From Vanessa cardui (lineage: Eukaryota > Arthropoda > Insecta > Lepidoptera > Nymphalidae), in assembly GCF_905220365.1 (NCBI RefSeq), contig NC_061126.1, positions 14,880,001 through 14,944,000 of the forward strand: 64,000 bases of DNA, given 5' to 3'. The notes beneath the pieces were generated by a model, which worked only from the letters and a program-made list of their open reading frames with translations, was not told where the DNA came from and made no database searches. Both the position numbers and the translations under genes were made by a program. The first letter of the stretch is position 1. The number at the start of each line of letters is the position of its first letter. Shown here one piece after another: positions 33,585 to 44,990 of the stretch.

Positions 33585-34117
33585 AACAGTCGGCCGCGGT
33601 TTCGCTCGTGCTTTAGTGTGTTGGTTGTCATGTGTCAGGCGACAAAGTACCCTATCCTCCTATCATAGAGTTCAAGTTTGCTTCATACCAAATTTCATCA
33701 AGAGAAAGGAGAGAAAAATAGCGACAGACAGGTTTCTTGGTGGTAGGGCTTTGTGCAAGCCCATCTGGGTAGGTACCACCCACTCATCAGTTATTCTGAT
33801 GACAGTACTCAGTATTGTTGTGTTCCGGTTTGAAGAGTGAGTGAGCCAGTGTAACTACAGGCACAAGGGACATAACATCTGAGTTCCCAAGATTGGTGGC
33901 ACATTGACGATGTAAGGAATAGTTAATATTTCTTACAGCGTCATTGTCTATGGATGATGGTGACCACTTACCATCAGGTGGCCCAGATGCTCGTCCGCCA
34001 ACCTCATAAAATATAAATATAACCTCATAAAACATAAAACATAAATATCATAAAAACAAAAAAAAGACAGTCAGACAGACAGAGTTACTTTCACGTTGAT
34101 AATATTATTATAGATAG
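33585..34117 (-). repeat. Helitron-like element split by a REP-D copy
   Basis: The left part (33585-33731) has 'gtcggccgcggtttcgctcg' and 'caagtttgcttcataccaaa'. The right part (34065-34117) has 'cagacagacagagttacttt' and 'gataatattattatagat'. REP-D lies between, with 'agacag' on both sides. Confidence 0.65.
33732..34064 (+). mobile_element. REP-D copy nested in a Helitron-like element
   Basis: From 'ttcttggtggtagggctttg' through 'gcccatctgggtaggtacc' to 'ctcgtccgccaacctcataa' and an A-rich tail with three partial duplications of 'cataaaa'. Flanked by 'agacag' (33726-33731, 34065-34070). This is the fullest 5' end of the family in the window. Confidence 0.8.
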
Positions 34118-34497
34118 TTGGTAAGGAAAATTATGAAGTCATATCTGTTGTACAGCTGCAGAAACAGCCGTCAAATATATAATTAGTAAGTGTTATAATA
34201 GTACCTGAATATCGAGTACATAGCTCAGTATATAAAACCAGATTGTTTATTTAATCAACTAGATAGAAATATGACACCTCCATTAACATAATAACCAGTT
34301 AATTTAATATTATATTTCATAAATATTGTTCTGATTTATAAAATATATCCTCGTTCAGTTCCGGAAACTGCTGCTGATTCTGTGCTGTATTAAAACGCCT
34401 CGACAAATCATATGGTGGGAAAGAATTAACTTACTATAAAGTATTCTCATAACTTGTCAGCAACATACAAGTATTTAAAGACGACAGATTGCCTATG
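34118..34497. other. No gene seen
   Basis: Unassigned AT-rich DNA. Confidence 0.45.
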
Positions 34498-34912
34498 TAG
34501 GCGAACTGGCAATTGGGCTACCTAATAGTAGAGGGTTACTACAACTATTGACGTAAACCCTATCAGAATATTAACCATCCTCTACATAGTAGATGCCCCA
34601 CTCATCTGCGAAATGAGATTTTATATTCCGTATACCTAGAGTAAGTTGTATATGTTAAAGAAAAACATCGTGAGGAAACCTGCATGTGTCTAATTTCATC
34701 GAAATTCTGCCACATGTATATTCCACAAACCTGCATTGAAACAGGTGGTGGAATATGTTCCAGACCATCTCCTTAATGGAAGAGGAGGCCTTATCCCAGC
34801 AGTGGGAAATTTACAGGTTATTACTTACTTACTTACTTATACCTAGAGTTACACGGACTCATTCATTCTTTAAACCGGAACACAATTATCCTTTATATTG
34901 AATATTGGAGGT
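34498..34912 (-). repeat. REP-D copy split by SINE-A
   Basis: 'ggcgaactggcaattgggct', 'agaatattaaccatcctcta' on the left and 'gagttacacggactcattca', 'taaaccggaacacaa' on the right are successive complements of REP-D. The SINE-A insertion at 34643-34837 separates them. Confidence 0.65.
34643..34837 (+). mobile_element. 5'-truncated SINE-A, (TTAC)n tail, with duplication
   Basis: Perfect 12-bp target duplication 'tatacctagagt' (34631-34642, 34838-34849). Starts near 'gaaaaacatcgtgaggaaac', lacking the tRNA head, and ends '...atttacaggttattacttacttacttact'. Dead for Pol III transcription. Confidence 0.9.
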
Positions 34913-36339
34913 ATGTAATTTAAATTGCGAATCCAATAAAATGGAATAAAAATAATATGGTGATAATTTATGGAACTCAAAAAGTAGCAACATGCACTGT
35001 AGAAGAGGTTATTGTACCGCCTTTTACCGAAAGGCAATTATGTACCTATATTTCGTTGTTTCAATGGACACAAAATTTTCAATAGATTTCCATAGTCGAC
35101 GATGCTTTAACTTGGAATTAAATGTAAATACTGCATCTTCTATACTGCCACTAAAATCGACCACTTACTTATGTAGCCCTTTTCCGTATACATATTTAAA
35201 CACATATAACAAACGTATAGGTAACATTTACTTACCAGTGAACTAATTGTAAAGGAGGTAAATGACTACTACGTCCCATGGACATGCGATACCAGCTGCT
35301 TGAAGATACGTAGTTTTTAAGAAATGTGTGTTTCCCAAATCGTATCAATTCGGTAGACTGCTGGCAAAAACTGGAAACTTCCAATTTTGACAGAATATCC
35401 AAAGATGAAATGCAGTAGCCGCAATCAATTGAAATGACTCTAAGGAACGTTCCCAGGAATATCCAAGTTTAAGTTACTAACTCACCAATCACAATTTTTT
35501 TAAATTTCATCTCCTTCGCACCAAATTTATTCTACATCATAATACAATTTTGGCTCGACATGCTTAAATGATTTGTTACATTTATTAAAACAATAACGGT
35601 TCAATTTAACAAATAAACCTGTTAAAAATATAACATATGTTGACCCGCATCTGACCCTGATATAACTAAAAATTTAGACCACGTCTGTAGTTAAAATGTA
35701 TGAGCCTTATAAGGCACAAAAACATTTCGGTATCCCAATTAATTGGAACAATATAATATACATTTATTTAATTTTATTAACACGAAAGATTTATGAAGTA
35801 TTAATGAATAACTCTAGAGCTGTAATTGTAAATTTTATACCGTGTTTTTCGTCTAATAGTATAGTAGCTTTATGTATTATTTATCGGGGTCTGCTCCGGC
35901 CATATCGAGAATGTGCCTATTGTACCCTAAAAATAGTTTACGTGACAAAAAATAACCGCGTCGACAACAATTTCAGATCAATGTGAGCCCGATCGTTCAC
36001 TAAAATAACAAGTTTTTTTAACAATAAATATTGCTGAGACCATTTTCTAGGCTGTCAATAATAGTGTTCGGTGTGAATAGATTTAAGCCGTGCCGTGCCC
36101 TAAAATTACGGATTCGTGAAATGGAATGTTTGTCCTCGAATATTATTTTGTATTCATATTAAAATGCCCTTAAACAAATGTTCAATGTAACGATATAATC
36201 GTTGATTGTTGTTTAATTTATCTGAGTTTTTTTTTATTTGAGATTATGATAAATCGAGGCAGTTACCTAAACGATGACATGAGTTTTCATTTCTTTTTTA
36301 ATAGGTTAGTATTTTAATTATAATCCTGGTAGTATAATA
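34913..36339. other. No gene seen
   Basis: 1.4 kb without a recognised repeat. ORFs of 84 and 96 codons (34992-35246, 35696-35986) lack domains. Composition is AT-rich. Confidence 0.45.
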
Positions 36340-36460
36340 GTAGCTAATTGGCAAAAGGGACATCTGATGGTAAAATTGATCAGTACCTGTGATGACTAAT
36401 ATTATCTACTCTTAACATCGCCAGTACGTTCCCAATCCTGCTAACTAAGAAGTATAAGAA
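36340..36460 (-). repeat. Degenerate REP-D fragment
   Basis: 'gctaattggcaaaagggaca' and 'catctgatggtaaa' are the REP-D 3' end complement. It runs directly into the retrotransposon fragment at 36461. Confidence 0.5.
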
Positions 36461-36718
36461 CTTTGCTGTTGAAACTCTTGGCCCTTGGAGTAGCGGTGCA
36501 AAAAGCTTCATCAAAAGTATAACACCTTGCCTCATTGCCTCCACTGGTGACAGGATGGCTGGTTCGTTTTTTGCCCAGAGGATCGGAATTGCGATTCAAC
36601 GGGGAAATGCTGCTATCATTCTTGCTACCATTCCACGCGGTCAAGATTTATACAGTAACTAGTTTTAGTTCATATTTGTATATATATATATATATTTAAG
36701 CATTTAATGTTTTTAATT
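36461..36718 (+). mobile_element. 5'-truncated copy of the 11.7-kb RLE retrotransposon
   Basis: Starts 'ctttgctgttgaaactcttg', equal to about 14492 of the long copy, and keeps the C-terminal 'ETLGPWSSG' coding stretch, 'RIGIAIQRGNAA', the stop, and 'tttaagcatttaatgtt'. A 2-3 bp insertion in 'agtataacaccttg' shifts the frame. High similarity to the long copy suggests recent activity. Confidence 0.88.
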
Positions 36719-37647
36719 AGAAGTATATATTTTAATATAAACATTAAATACAAATATTGATCGACATTTATAAGAAAATATTATATTGAGCTATATACAA
36801 AAAATGGAATTCATCAAGAACGCAACTGACAGTTCAATGTTTCCGTAACAACCCAAGATGAGTACCTCTTTCCTTTATCTGACCGGTGACACCACTTCCT
36901 TGATTACGTCACTCAGTTTTCTTTCAACGATAATATACACATGTAATAAAAAAATGTGCGTTAATCACTTGAAACCTTCTGAACGAATCTGTATGTAACT
37001 CGAATTGATGTGTCGTCCGTATGGTTAGACACTATTTATTTAATAGAATTCCCTTGATTCTTATTTATTATTCCCTCTTTGTTTAATATCTAGCGAAGCG
37101 GGCGATTAACAGCTACTTACGATATATATATTTTTTTGATATAATATGTATGAATGAACAGAAAAAAAAATTGCTATAGACCATTCAAATATACAATTTA
37201 AAAAAAGAATCTTGTTTTTCATAAAATACAAAACCATAAAATTTTAAAAGAATATCAATGATAGTATACAAGAGAATTCGAAATAATATGAAATACATAT
37301 TTAACTGCGAAAACATTAAAATTTTATTCAAACCACTGTGTAATGTTTTAACGAAAATATCATTAAGGAATGAATATTTAAATGTTTCAGACAATAAACA
37401 ATTTGTTCGACCGAATATTGCTTTTGGACAATAAAGAGTTCGATTTATAAGAATTGCATACAAAGAGGAATATAAATACAATCAAGTTAAGATATTGGGA
37501 ACATTTTAGAAAAATGTGTACGAATTTGATGTAGAACAATATAATGTTAATTTTGCATTCAACTGTTAAGTGAAGTGGTCAATGAATGAACGGTCAAGGA
37601 AGAATAGAGAAGGTTAGATTAAAATTAGAACGAGTGACATTTAACTA
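36719..37647. other. No gene seen
   Basis: The 98-codon minus ORF (37185-37481) is Phe/Ile/Leu-rich, as random AT-rich frames are. No repeat landmark. Confidence 0.45.
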
Positions 37648-37974
37648 GTGCCGAGATGGTAATCATCGGTTGAGATACACGCGTTCTAACCCAGTGGTTT
37701 CGAGTGGATTTCGGGTTCAAGCCCAGGCAAGCACCACTATGTTAATGTGCTTAATTTGTTTTTATAATTCATCTCGTGCTCGGCGGTGAAGGAAAACATC
37801 GTGAGGAAACCTGCATGTGTCTAATTTCATTGAAATTCTGCCACATGTGCATTCCACCAACCCGCATTGGAACAGCGTGGTGGAATATGTTCCAAGCCCT
37901 CTCCTTAATGGGAGAGGAGGCCATTAGCCCGGCAGTGGGAAATTTACAGGCTGTTACTTTACTTTACTACTACT
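37648..37974 (+). mobile_element. SINE-A with an inverted segment in its tRNA head
   Basis: Perfect 11-bp duplication 'acatttaacta' (37637-37647 and 37975-37985). The head reads 'gagatgg', then 37660-37690, which is the reverse complement of the usual 'gttagaacgcg...ccgatgatt', then 'ccagtggtt', then the B-box region. Body and tail ('cagtgggaaatttacaggct', TTAC/TTTAC tail) are normal. Confidence 0.88.
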
Positions 37975-37985
37975 ACATTTAACTA

Positions 37986-40374
37986 AAATCTTCTCAAATA
38001 TTTTTTTTGCATTCACTGCACTTGATAAATTATATATACATATTTTGAAGGCCCATGAACTTTTAAGTATTAAATGTAAACAAATCTTATAAATTATTAA
38101 GAATGGTTGAAATTAAAATAATTTAAATGCATTAGTTTAGAGTTTTGAATTATATAATAATTAATCTGCTTCCAGTGTCTTGACTTTACAACTGTCTTTC
38201 ATAATGTCCTGACTTGAAATACTACTATACCTGCGCTTGGACGTTCATAGCACAGACGCCTTCTCCCTGGTTCTTTTCGGCAAACAGGACCTCTCTCCTC
38301 ACACATCCAATTCACAGATTCCATATGCAATATATAGATTCCCAGAAAATATTCATCACCTCCTATCACCTCTCGCTACACATCATGGCTCAAACAGCTC
38401 TTCCCAAGTGTTAGCACACTATTCCCTAAGGAATTTCGCCTTGTGACGAGGATGACACGACACACCTGGTGGTCCATCCAAGTACTGGAGGAAACAGCCT
38501 GGTCATTCACGGATGTTACTTTTTTATTGTTCCTACCACGACACTTGTTGTAGTCCAGGGGAAATTATCTGTATTGAGTTTCAAGCTAAAACGATATCAC
38601 ATAATAATAACAATCCCATAAATATATCTTACAGTGATAACGAAAATATAACTTTCCGGGTTTTATTACCAATCTAATCCCGGCGTAGTTGCAAGTTAAA
38701 TTTGGCTCTTCCCCGGTCTGCCATAAAGCAATTCGTGCAATATACTGTTTCAACTTCAAACGAAGCCACCCCAAATCATATTAAGCACTAAATTTTCAAC
38801 CCTTGTCCGATTTTTTGATGGCCATGCAACTTTGACTTTAAAATTTTATCACTATTTTACAGTCAGATTACTAAAAATGAATTTATCGTTATGTTTAACG
38901 AACTTTCTGTGATTACGGCTTTATTATAAAAGGCGTTTCTTTGATAATGGTTCATTAATAGATTCTGAAAAAATCTTAGTTTTAAATTGTTCCAAATAGT
39001 ACATTTAATTAACACAATACACTATCAACCTACCCGGCTTTTGACGAGAAAATACAACAAGAATAGTATAGGAAGGTAGAGCATATCAAGAAAAGATTTA
39101 ATGTATTTAAGTCATGTTAATTTTGTAAAGTTTATTTCACATATGCAAATATATTTTCTAATTCAAGTTTTTTCATCTAAATTCTCGTTAAAATATTTAA
39201 TGCTTTGCTTACCTGTTAATTTCGATTGTATTAAAATACGATTTCGATTTTATTAATGTAGTACGAAAAATATAGCTTCAAATTTAACATTGTTATATGA
39301 TTTTGAATTAATTAGGGTTCCGAAACGCATTGTACTTCCCAGTATTAGTTATGTGTATATTAAATTAGTTCAAGTGAAGCATTACCATATGATTTTATTT
39401 ATGATTAATTAATTAAAGATAAAATTATTTAATTTGCCTCATCGTATTGACAGTCATTTACCTGGCATTATTATATGTGTCCGTATTAAATATATTTAAA
39501 TTTCAATAAAAACTTATTTTAATATATGTATTCAATAATCTTTACGCTATAGTAAAAGTACTGCAAAATATTTAACAATAAGCGCATTCCGTAACAATTT
39601 TCTGAAATTGACTATAAAACTTAAGAAACGTAGTTGCAGCTGTGCAACATTGTTAAAGTTACGTGTTAAAACGTTAAACGCTTAACTTAACTCAAAACCT
39701 AATAAAGTTGGAAACCATTTCAGTTCTTATTTCAGAGGTTCATAAACAAGTACAATGTTTCTGAACGTTATTGTACTTTTGATTAAAACTATGATTAAAC
39801 TATTTGTTGAATGATTGTTGAACTATAAGGTTATAAACGTCATATATCTTTACACCCACTTCATAAATATGTATGAATTTATTGTTATATAAAAACAATC
39901 TACATGTAACACGTAATCACAATGCTGGATTAAATTTCCTGTCCGTTAGAGGAGCTTATTACCAAACGCTGCTCCAATACAGGTTCATGGAGACATATTT
40001 CGTAGACATACATTCGATACATCTTAAGCTACTTACAATATGTTTCCACAGCTGAGCAATATCGATAATAATTCATATTAAGTCAAAAAATAATATGAAA
40101 GCGTAAGAATTTTACACGGCATGTAAAGAGTCCCAGGTTAGATGCAAACTCCTAGCATTATTGTCGATAGAAGCTTTAGGCTTGGAAAATTTCAAAGATT
40201 TCTCAGCAAATTTCTTATATACTGTATATGTATAAGTTACTCCACCATAGTCAGGAGAGATTTTGTTAGTTATTGGCACTAGGCCAATATTATATTTAGT
40301 GAATAAGAAAATACGTTTCACAAATCATATGTTATTAAATCATCTACAATACCATCCAATTCTAGTACAGTTAT
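37986..40374. other. No gene called; one GC-richer patch
   Basis: The 38160-38560 patch is richer in C/G and carries two overlapping 66-69 codon frames without domains. A faint SINE-A echo lies near 39945-40055. Otherwise AT-rich. Confidence 0.4.
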
Positions 40375-40562
40375 GAACCATCGTTACAAATACATACTGT
40401 ACTAGTTGTCAGTAGTTGAGTTGATTGTCACGTGTTAGAAAATAAAAGTAACATATGTCTTTCCTCGGAGTTCAAGTTCATTGGTTTGGTAGTGAAAAAA
40501 CCACAGACAGACAAACAGAGTTACTTTCACATTCATAACATAAGTATAATATTATTAGTATA
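40375..40562 (-). repeat. Helitron-like fragment
   Basis: 'actagttgtcagtag', 'tcggagttcaagttcatt' and 'cagacagacaaacagagtta', then 'ataatattattagtata'. Same family as 33585-34117. Confidence 0.55.
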
Positions 40563-42027
40563 ATAGGTAATAAGCATACTCATATACATTTATCTTCAAA
40601 AATGTGCAAACTATTCCTATTCCACCTAAAACGAAATCAGTACACAGTAGCTTTTAAATAAAAGATAAATTGTTTTCACTTGTTATTACGACTAGCAAAA
40701 ATGAACAATAATCAAATTAAAACTTGGCTCCGGCAACCCCATTCCGAGGAAATAAACCAAAACGCAACCTCGATGTAAAAGTTGAGAAGATATTTGTGAA
40801 ATAGTACGACGGCATCGTAAGTTCCACGAACAAATAGACTTGAAATAAAAGTTTGTTTACTGTTTAACAGCGACCAAGTGATTTAAGATGCCTACTTTGG
40901 AAAGTTAGATTAAAATCAGTTGTTTACAAAAATGATTAAAATATTTGATTTATTTTTATTTATAATACTTTGGTTGTTGTATATATTGACCATTTATTTT
41001 GTCACCAAACTTGGGACCTAAGATTAATTTATATCCCTATTACTATATTATAGTGATGTCGATCATAAAACCACATCCATTTTTCTGGTTGACACTTTAC
41101 CACTAAGTGGCATTTGTAATGAAGACAGCTCATCTAAATAGGCCGACATTATATTTTCATTGTTCCAATCTTATATGTCTTGGAGAAAATGAAACGCAAG
41201 CGCGATGCAGAAACCATCCACTTCATAAAAGCAAAATATCTGTAAACATTAATAACATAACGTACAAATGTATAAATAAAACTGCTAAGTTAAGTCGTCG
41301 TCTTCAAATTTCGAAGAGACAGTCTGGAATTTATTTCACCTTACTGTTTCAAAGCAGGTTTCATCTCATGTCCGTGGACCAGTTATCGTATGTTTTCCAG
41401 AACTGTTCAATAATGATTATAGTAGAATTTAAAACCAAACAAACACTGGTAAACATACATAAAGCATATGTCCAGTCATTGGAACATATTGACTCACAAA
41501 CATGATCAAATCGAACGAAAATTTGACAGCAAAGATATATTCTGTAAGTATCAGCACCGATTAGGGCGTAATTCAAACATGAACTCTGCGAAACCGATTA
41601 ATTGGCTCAATTGTCTGAATCAGTTTGACGTGGCACGAACAATCTGTAGGCAAAGTTTGCATGCAAAAGTCGCTCTTAAACTCACCCTACGATTGGATTG
41701 TCTACTACGCGAAGTTTGATAGCTTTGAGAAATGTAGTTAGATATGATAGTTCGTGTATGCGATGAATTATAGCTCCCACGATATAAGCAATTCGAGACA
41801 CGATACGGATTGCTACAAAACGAAGTTCGGTGCGTTTACGTTTAATCTGAATTCGGCGAACCCCGAAGGTTATACCAGAGTTATTAAGATAGGAGTGGTA
41901 TCGAATAATTTTATCGACAGCTTCAAATTAATGATATTTCGAGAACTTAGGAGTAAACTGAGCTCATTATTATGACGGTAATATTTTAAAGCTATTTTCG
42001 AGAACAATGGAAATACTTTACATTTTT
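40563..42027. other. No gene called
   Basis: Plus-strand frames of 132, 83 and 73 codons (41107-41505, 41468-41719, 41754-41975) follow each other here without recognisable domains, and the 132-codon frame overlaps a decayed SINE-A-like patch at about 41310-41400. I regard them as chance or decayed. Confidence 0.4.
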
Positions 42028-42129
42028 GACGACCTCCATGGTCGAGTAGTATGTACACTGCTTTTCATGGGTACACTCTGAGGTCCCGGGTTCGATTCCC
42101 AGCTGACACGATGTAGAATAAGTTCTTGG
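42028..42129 (+). repeat. SINE-B head, interrupted by SINE-A
   Basis: 'gacgacctccatggtcgagt' and 'gaggtcccgggttcgattcc' (intact B box). The SINE-A at 42142-42436 follows 12 bp later. SINE-B body sequence after 42449 is not clearly recognisable. Confidence 0.7.
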
Positions 42130-42141
42130 CTTTTATTGAAA

Positions 42142-42436
42142 CAACAACAGCCTGTAAATTCCCACTGCTGGGCTAAAGGCCTCCTCTACCTTTGAGGAGA
42201 AGGTTTGGAACATAATCCACCACGCTGTTCCAATGCGGGTTGGTGGAATACACATGTGGCAGAATTTTTATGAAATTTGTCACATGCAGGTTTCCTCACG
42301 ATGTTTTCCTTCACCGCAGAGCACGAGATGAATTATAAAGACAAATTAAGCACATGAATCAGCGGTGCTTGCCTGGGTTTGAACCCGGAATCATCGGTTA
42401 AGATGCACGCGTTCTAACCACTGGACCATCTCGACT
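42142..42436 (-). mobile_element. Full-length SINE-A with target-site duplication
   Basis: Perfect 12-bp duplication 'cttttattgaaa' (42130-42141, 42437-42448). Contains all landmarks from 'cagcctgtaaattcccac' to 'ctggaccatctcgact' and is nearly identical to the copies at 22187 and 58129. Confidence 0.94.
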
Positions 42437-42459
42437 CTTTTATTGAAATGTTCTATCAA

Positions 42460-44990
42460 TATTTTAAATAAGTGCGATAATTATTTACTATATAAGGTTC
42501 AATAACTTAACAACGGTTTATGAAATTAATCGTAAAGTCCATTTATACGTAAGATTTCGAGGCACTTAAGCTCATTTATTTGTTTGTTTTAACGAATAAA
42601 TGGTATGACTGTTATTATGACACTATTATTTTATAAAAATAAATAATAATTTTTTTTTTGGAATAAATTTGTTTTTTGCGAATTACTACTACTAGAAAGA
42701 GAAAACTGGCAGAAATCGTCAAGTAATGAAAAAGCGTTATGTCCTCTCAAGGCAACCTAACCCTTTCTTGCACTTTGTTTCTGTCTCTTTCTATTGTTTT
42801 AATTCACATGGGTCTCAAAGGTTAATTTACTTAATTGCATCTGTTTTTCAATACATACTTAATTTACAGGGAAAGTTAATTCTTCCTACGAATTATCCTC
42901 AATTTTATAAACAAAAGCAACTCAAAAACCGTTAAAAAATAATTTCATTTGATGCTCATATGAAACAGTAGCGTTAGATAAAAGAAATGGAACAAAAAGA
43001 AGATTTGGAACATAAGACCAAACTATGAAAAAGCGAAAAATAATTTTATGCAAAGTTCGTGAATCTTTTGCATTCTGCGAATATTTGCGCTGCAATCGTT
43101 TTTAGATGAGGTATTATTTAATTTGTCTAGACTAAGTTCCACGGGACAGTAATTTACTCCAGTCAGGCTTGAAAATTGTAATAGTGTGAGCGTCACGAAG
43201 GCGATGCGATTGCATCAGTTCGACGAGCTTAAAGGATTTCTGCCGGTATAGGAATAGTTGGAGAACAACTGCAATGCTCTGTTTACAGGATGGGATAGTA
43301 CCGTAAAACTAGTCTAAGCTGTTCAAACTGATCGTGGAATAAAGTTCAAAGGGCGTTCCTCTGGCCTTTGTGTTCAGGGAGTGGCTTAAACTGCAGCCAT
43401 TAGATCTTAGATTGGCGCGTTTCGTAAAATTGCAGGATTTCGAAATTGTAATAAGACAATCCACTTAAACAATTATGTCTTATTTAGATTATCTTCTGAG
43501 ACATATACGTATACATACACATAATAAGGATTTCATATAGTTTGTAAAAGATATTTCAAATAAAAATTAAAAAATATGTTCTGAATCATTTCAGTTCAGT
43601 TAAGTCATTAGTTCCAAGGATTGCCCCTAGAATATAACAAATTTCATCTTACCTGTTTATATTATAAGTAAAGTATTGTAAGTAAAAGACTTTACTCCAA
43701 AATGCATACACTTTATATGACTAACTAACCGGGTACCTGTGGGATGGGATGTCATATTGTACCGTTGGTATTGCTCTTATAGCCAAAAGTCTAAATAAAA
43801 AACTATTCAATTCAATTTCACTCATGTTTAGTGATGAACTTTCAAATCGATGTAATTGCTGTATTTAAATTATAAAAAGCTAAATAGTCTACTAATCATA
43901 AAATAACGATTTTTCCAAAAAAATACTCATCTAAGTTTCACCCGCTTAGAGGAAGAATTTTCAAATCATCTTTAATTTCTGTCATAAACATAGGCCCAAA
44001 TACCTATTATTCTTTTTCTATCATTTATGACATATATTTATCCACATTTTAACCCCATTTAAGGTCGAAAAAATTTAGAACAATGTTTCTTAGGCACCTA
44101 TTTGGTCAGTTAAATAAATTATGTACTAAGTTTCATCCTTTTAAATACCGGTTTATAACAATGTGTTGTATGTGTCTCTAAAAGTACGTCATATCTATTG
44201 CGAAATGATTATCGCTAACTATAAATCTGTACTGAATTTAATAGAATTTTTGTCATTTACTTATCTATGAAAATCGCTACAGCTTATGTATTACGTCATA
44301 AGTACAGTTCTGAACTTAATACGTCGGTAACAAAGGGATCGCAACTTGTTCGCCAGGCGATATATTCCCAAGCTCTTGATAACCGACCGCCAAACGCTGA
44401 AATTCCAAGTCTCACAAATTTAGTATGAACTTATTTCAAGTGAAGTTCCTTCTTGTTGATATAACATAAATGATAATCAAAGTAATTTTTGTTTCATTTG
44501 AGCTAATAACTGAATATGTGTGTGTCTGTGTGTGTTTTGGAATGTTTTATCATGTGATTGAATTGAACCTCTCCTAAAAGACAGACAGAGATGCGGGAAA
44601 ATCTGATATACTAAAATTATCATAGCGTTGTATTACTGTATAATTTTTAAACATTTATTTAGTTTTATACTATGTGTCAATAGATGTCGTTATACAATTA
44701 GTTTGATTTGATTTGATGAAAATATGTATATAAGACTTTAAAATTAAAATTAATAACTGGCAACCAACGAATACGTCAACATGAAAAAAATTGGGCTGTC
44801 ACAAAATTATTCAAAGAAATTTATTTAAAATAGTGTAAATCTGATTTTTAAACCTAAAAAAGTAAAATACAGACCTTTAAAGACCAACATAAAACAATAA
44901 AATATGCATACATACCAATATGAACAAATATACAACAACAATCTACAGAAAATGAAAGTGACAGTGTCAAAACACAATAAATAATGTAAA
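42460..44990. other. No gene seen
   Basis: 2.5 kb upstream of the intact retrotransposon. A GC-richer stretch at 43130-43440 has no ORF or known repeat. The rest is AT-rich. The retrotransposon's 5' UTR may start within the last 200 bp. Confidence 0.45.

Noticed and set aside
41107..41975. Three successive plus-strand ORFs as exons of one gene
   Set aside because: Frames overlap, contain SINE-like debris, and show no domain or consistent splice sites.
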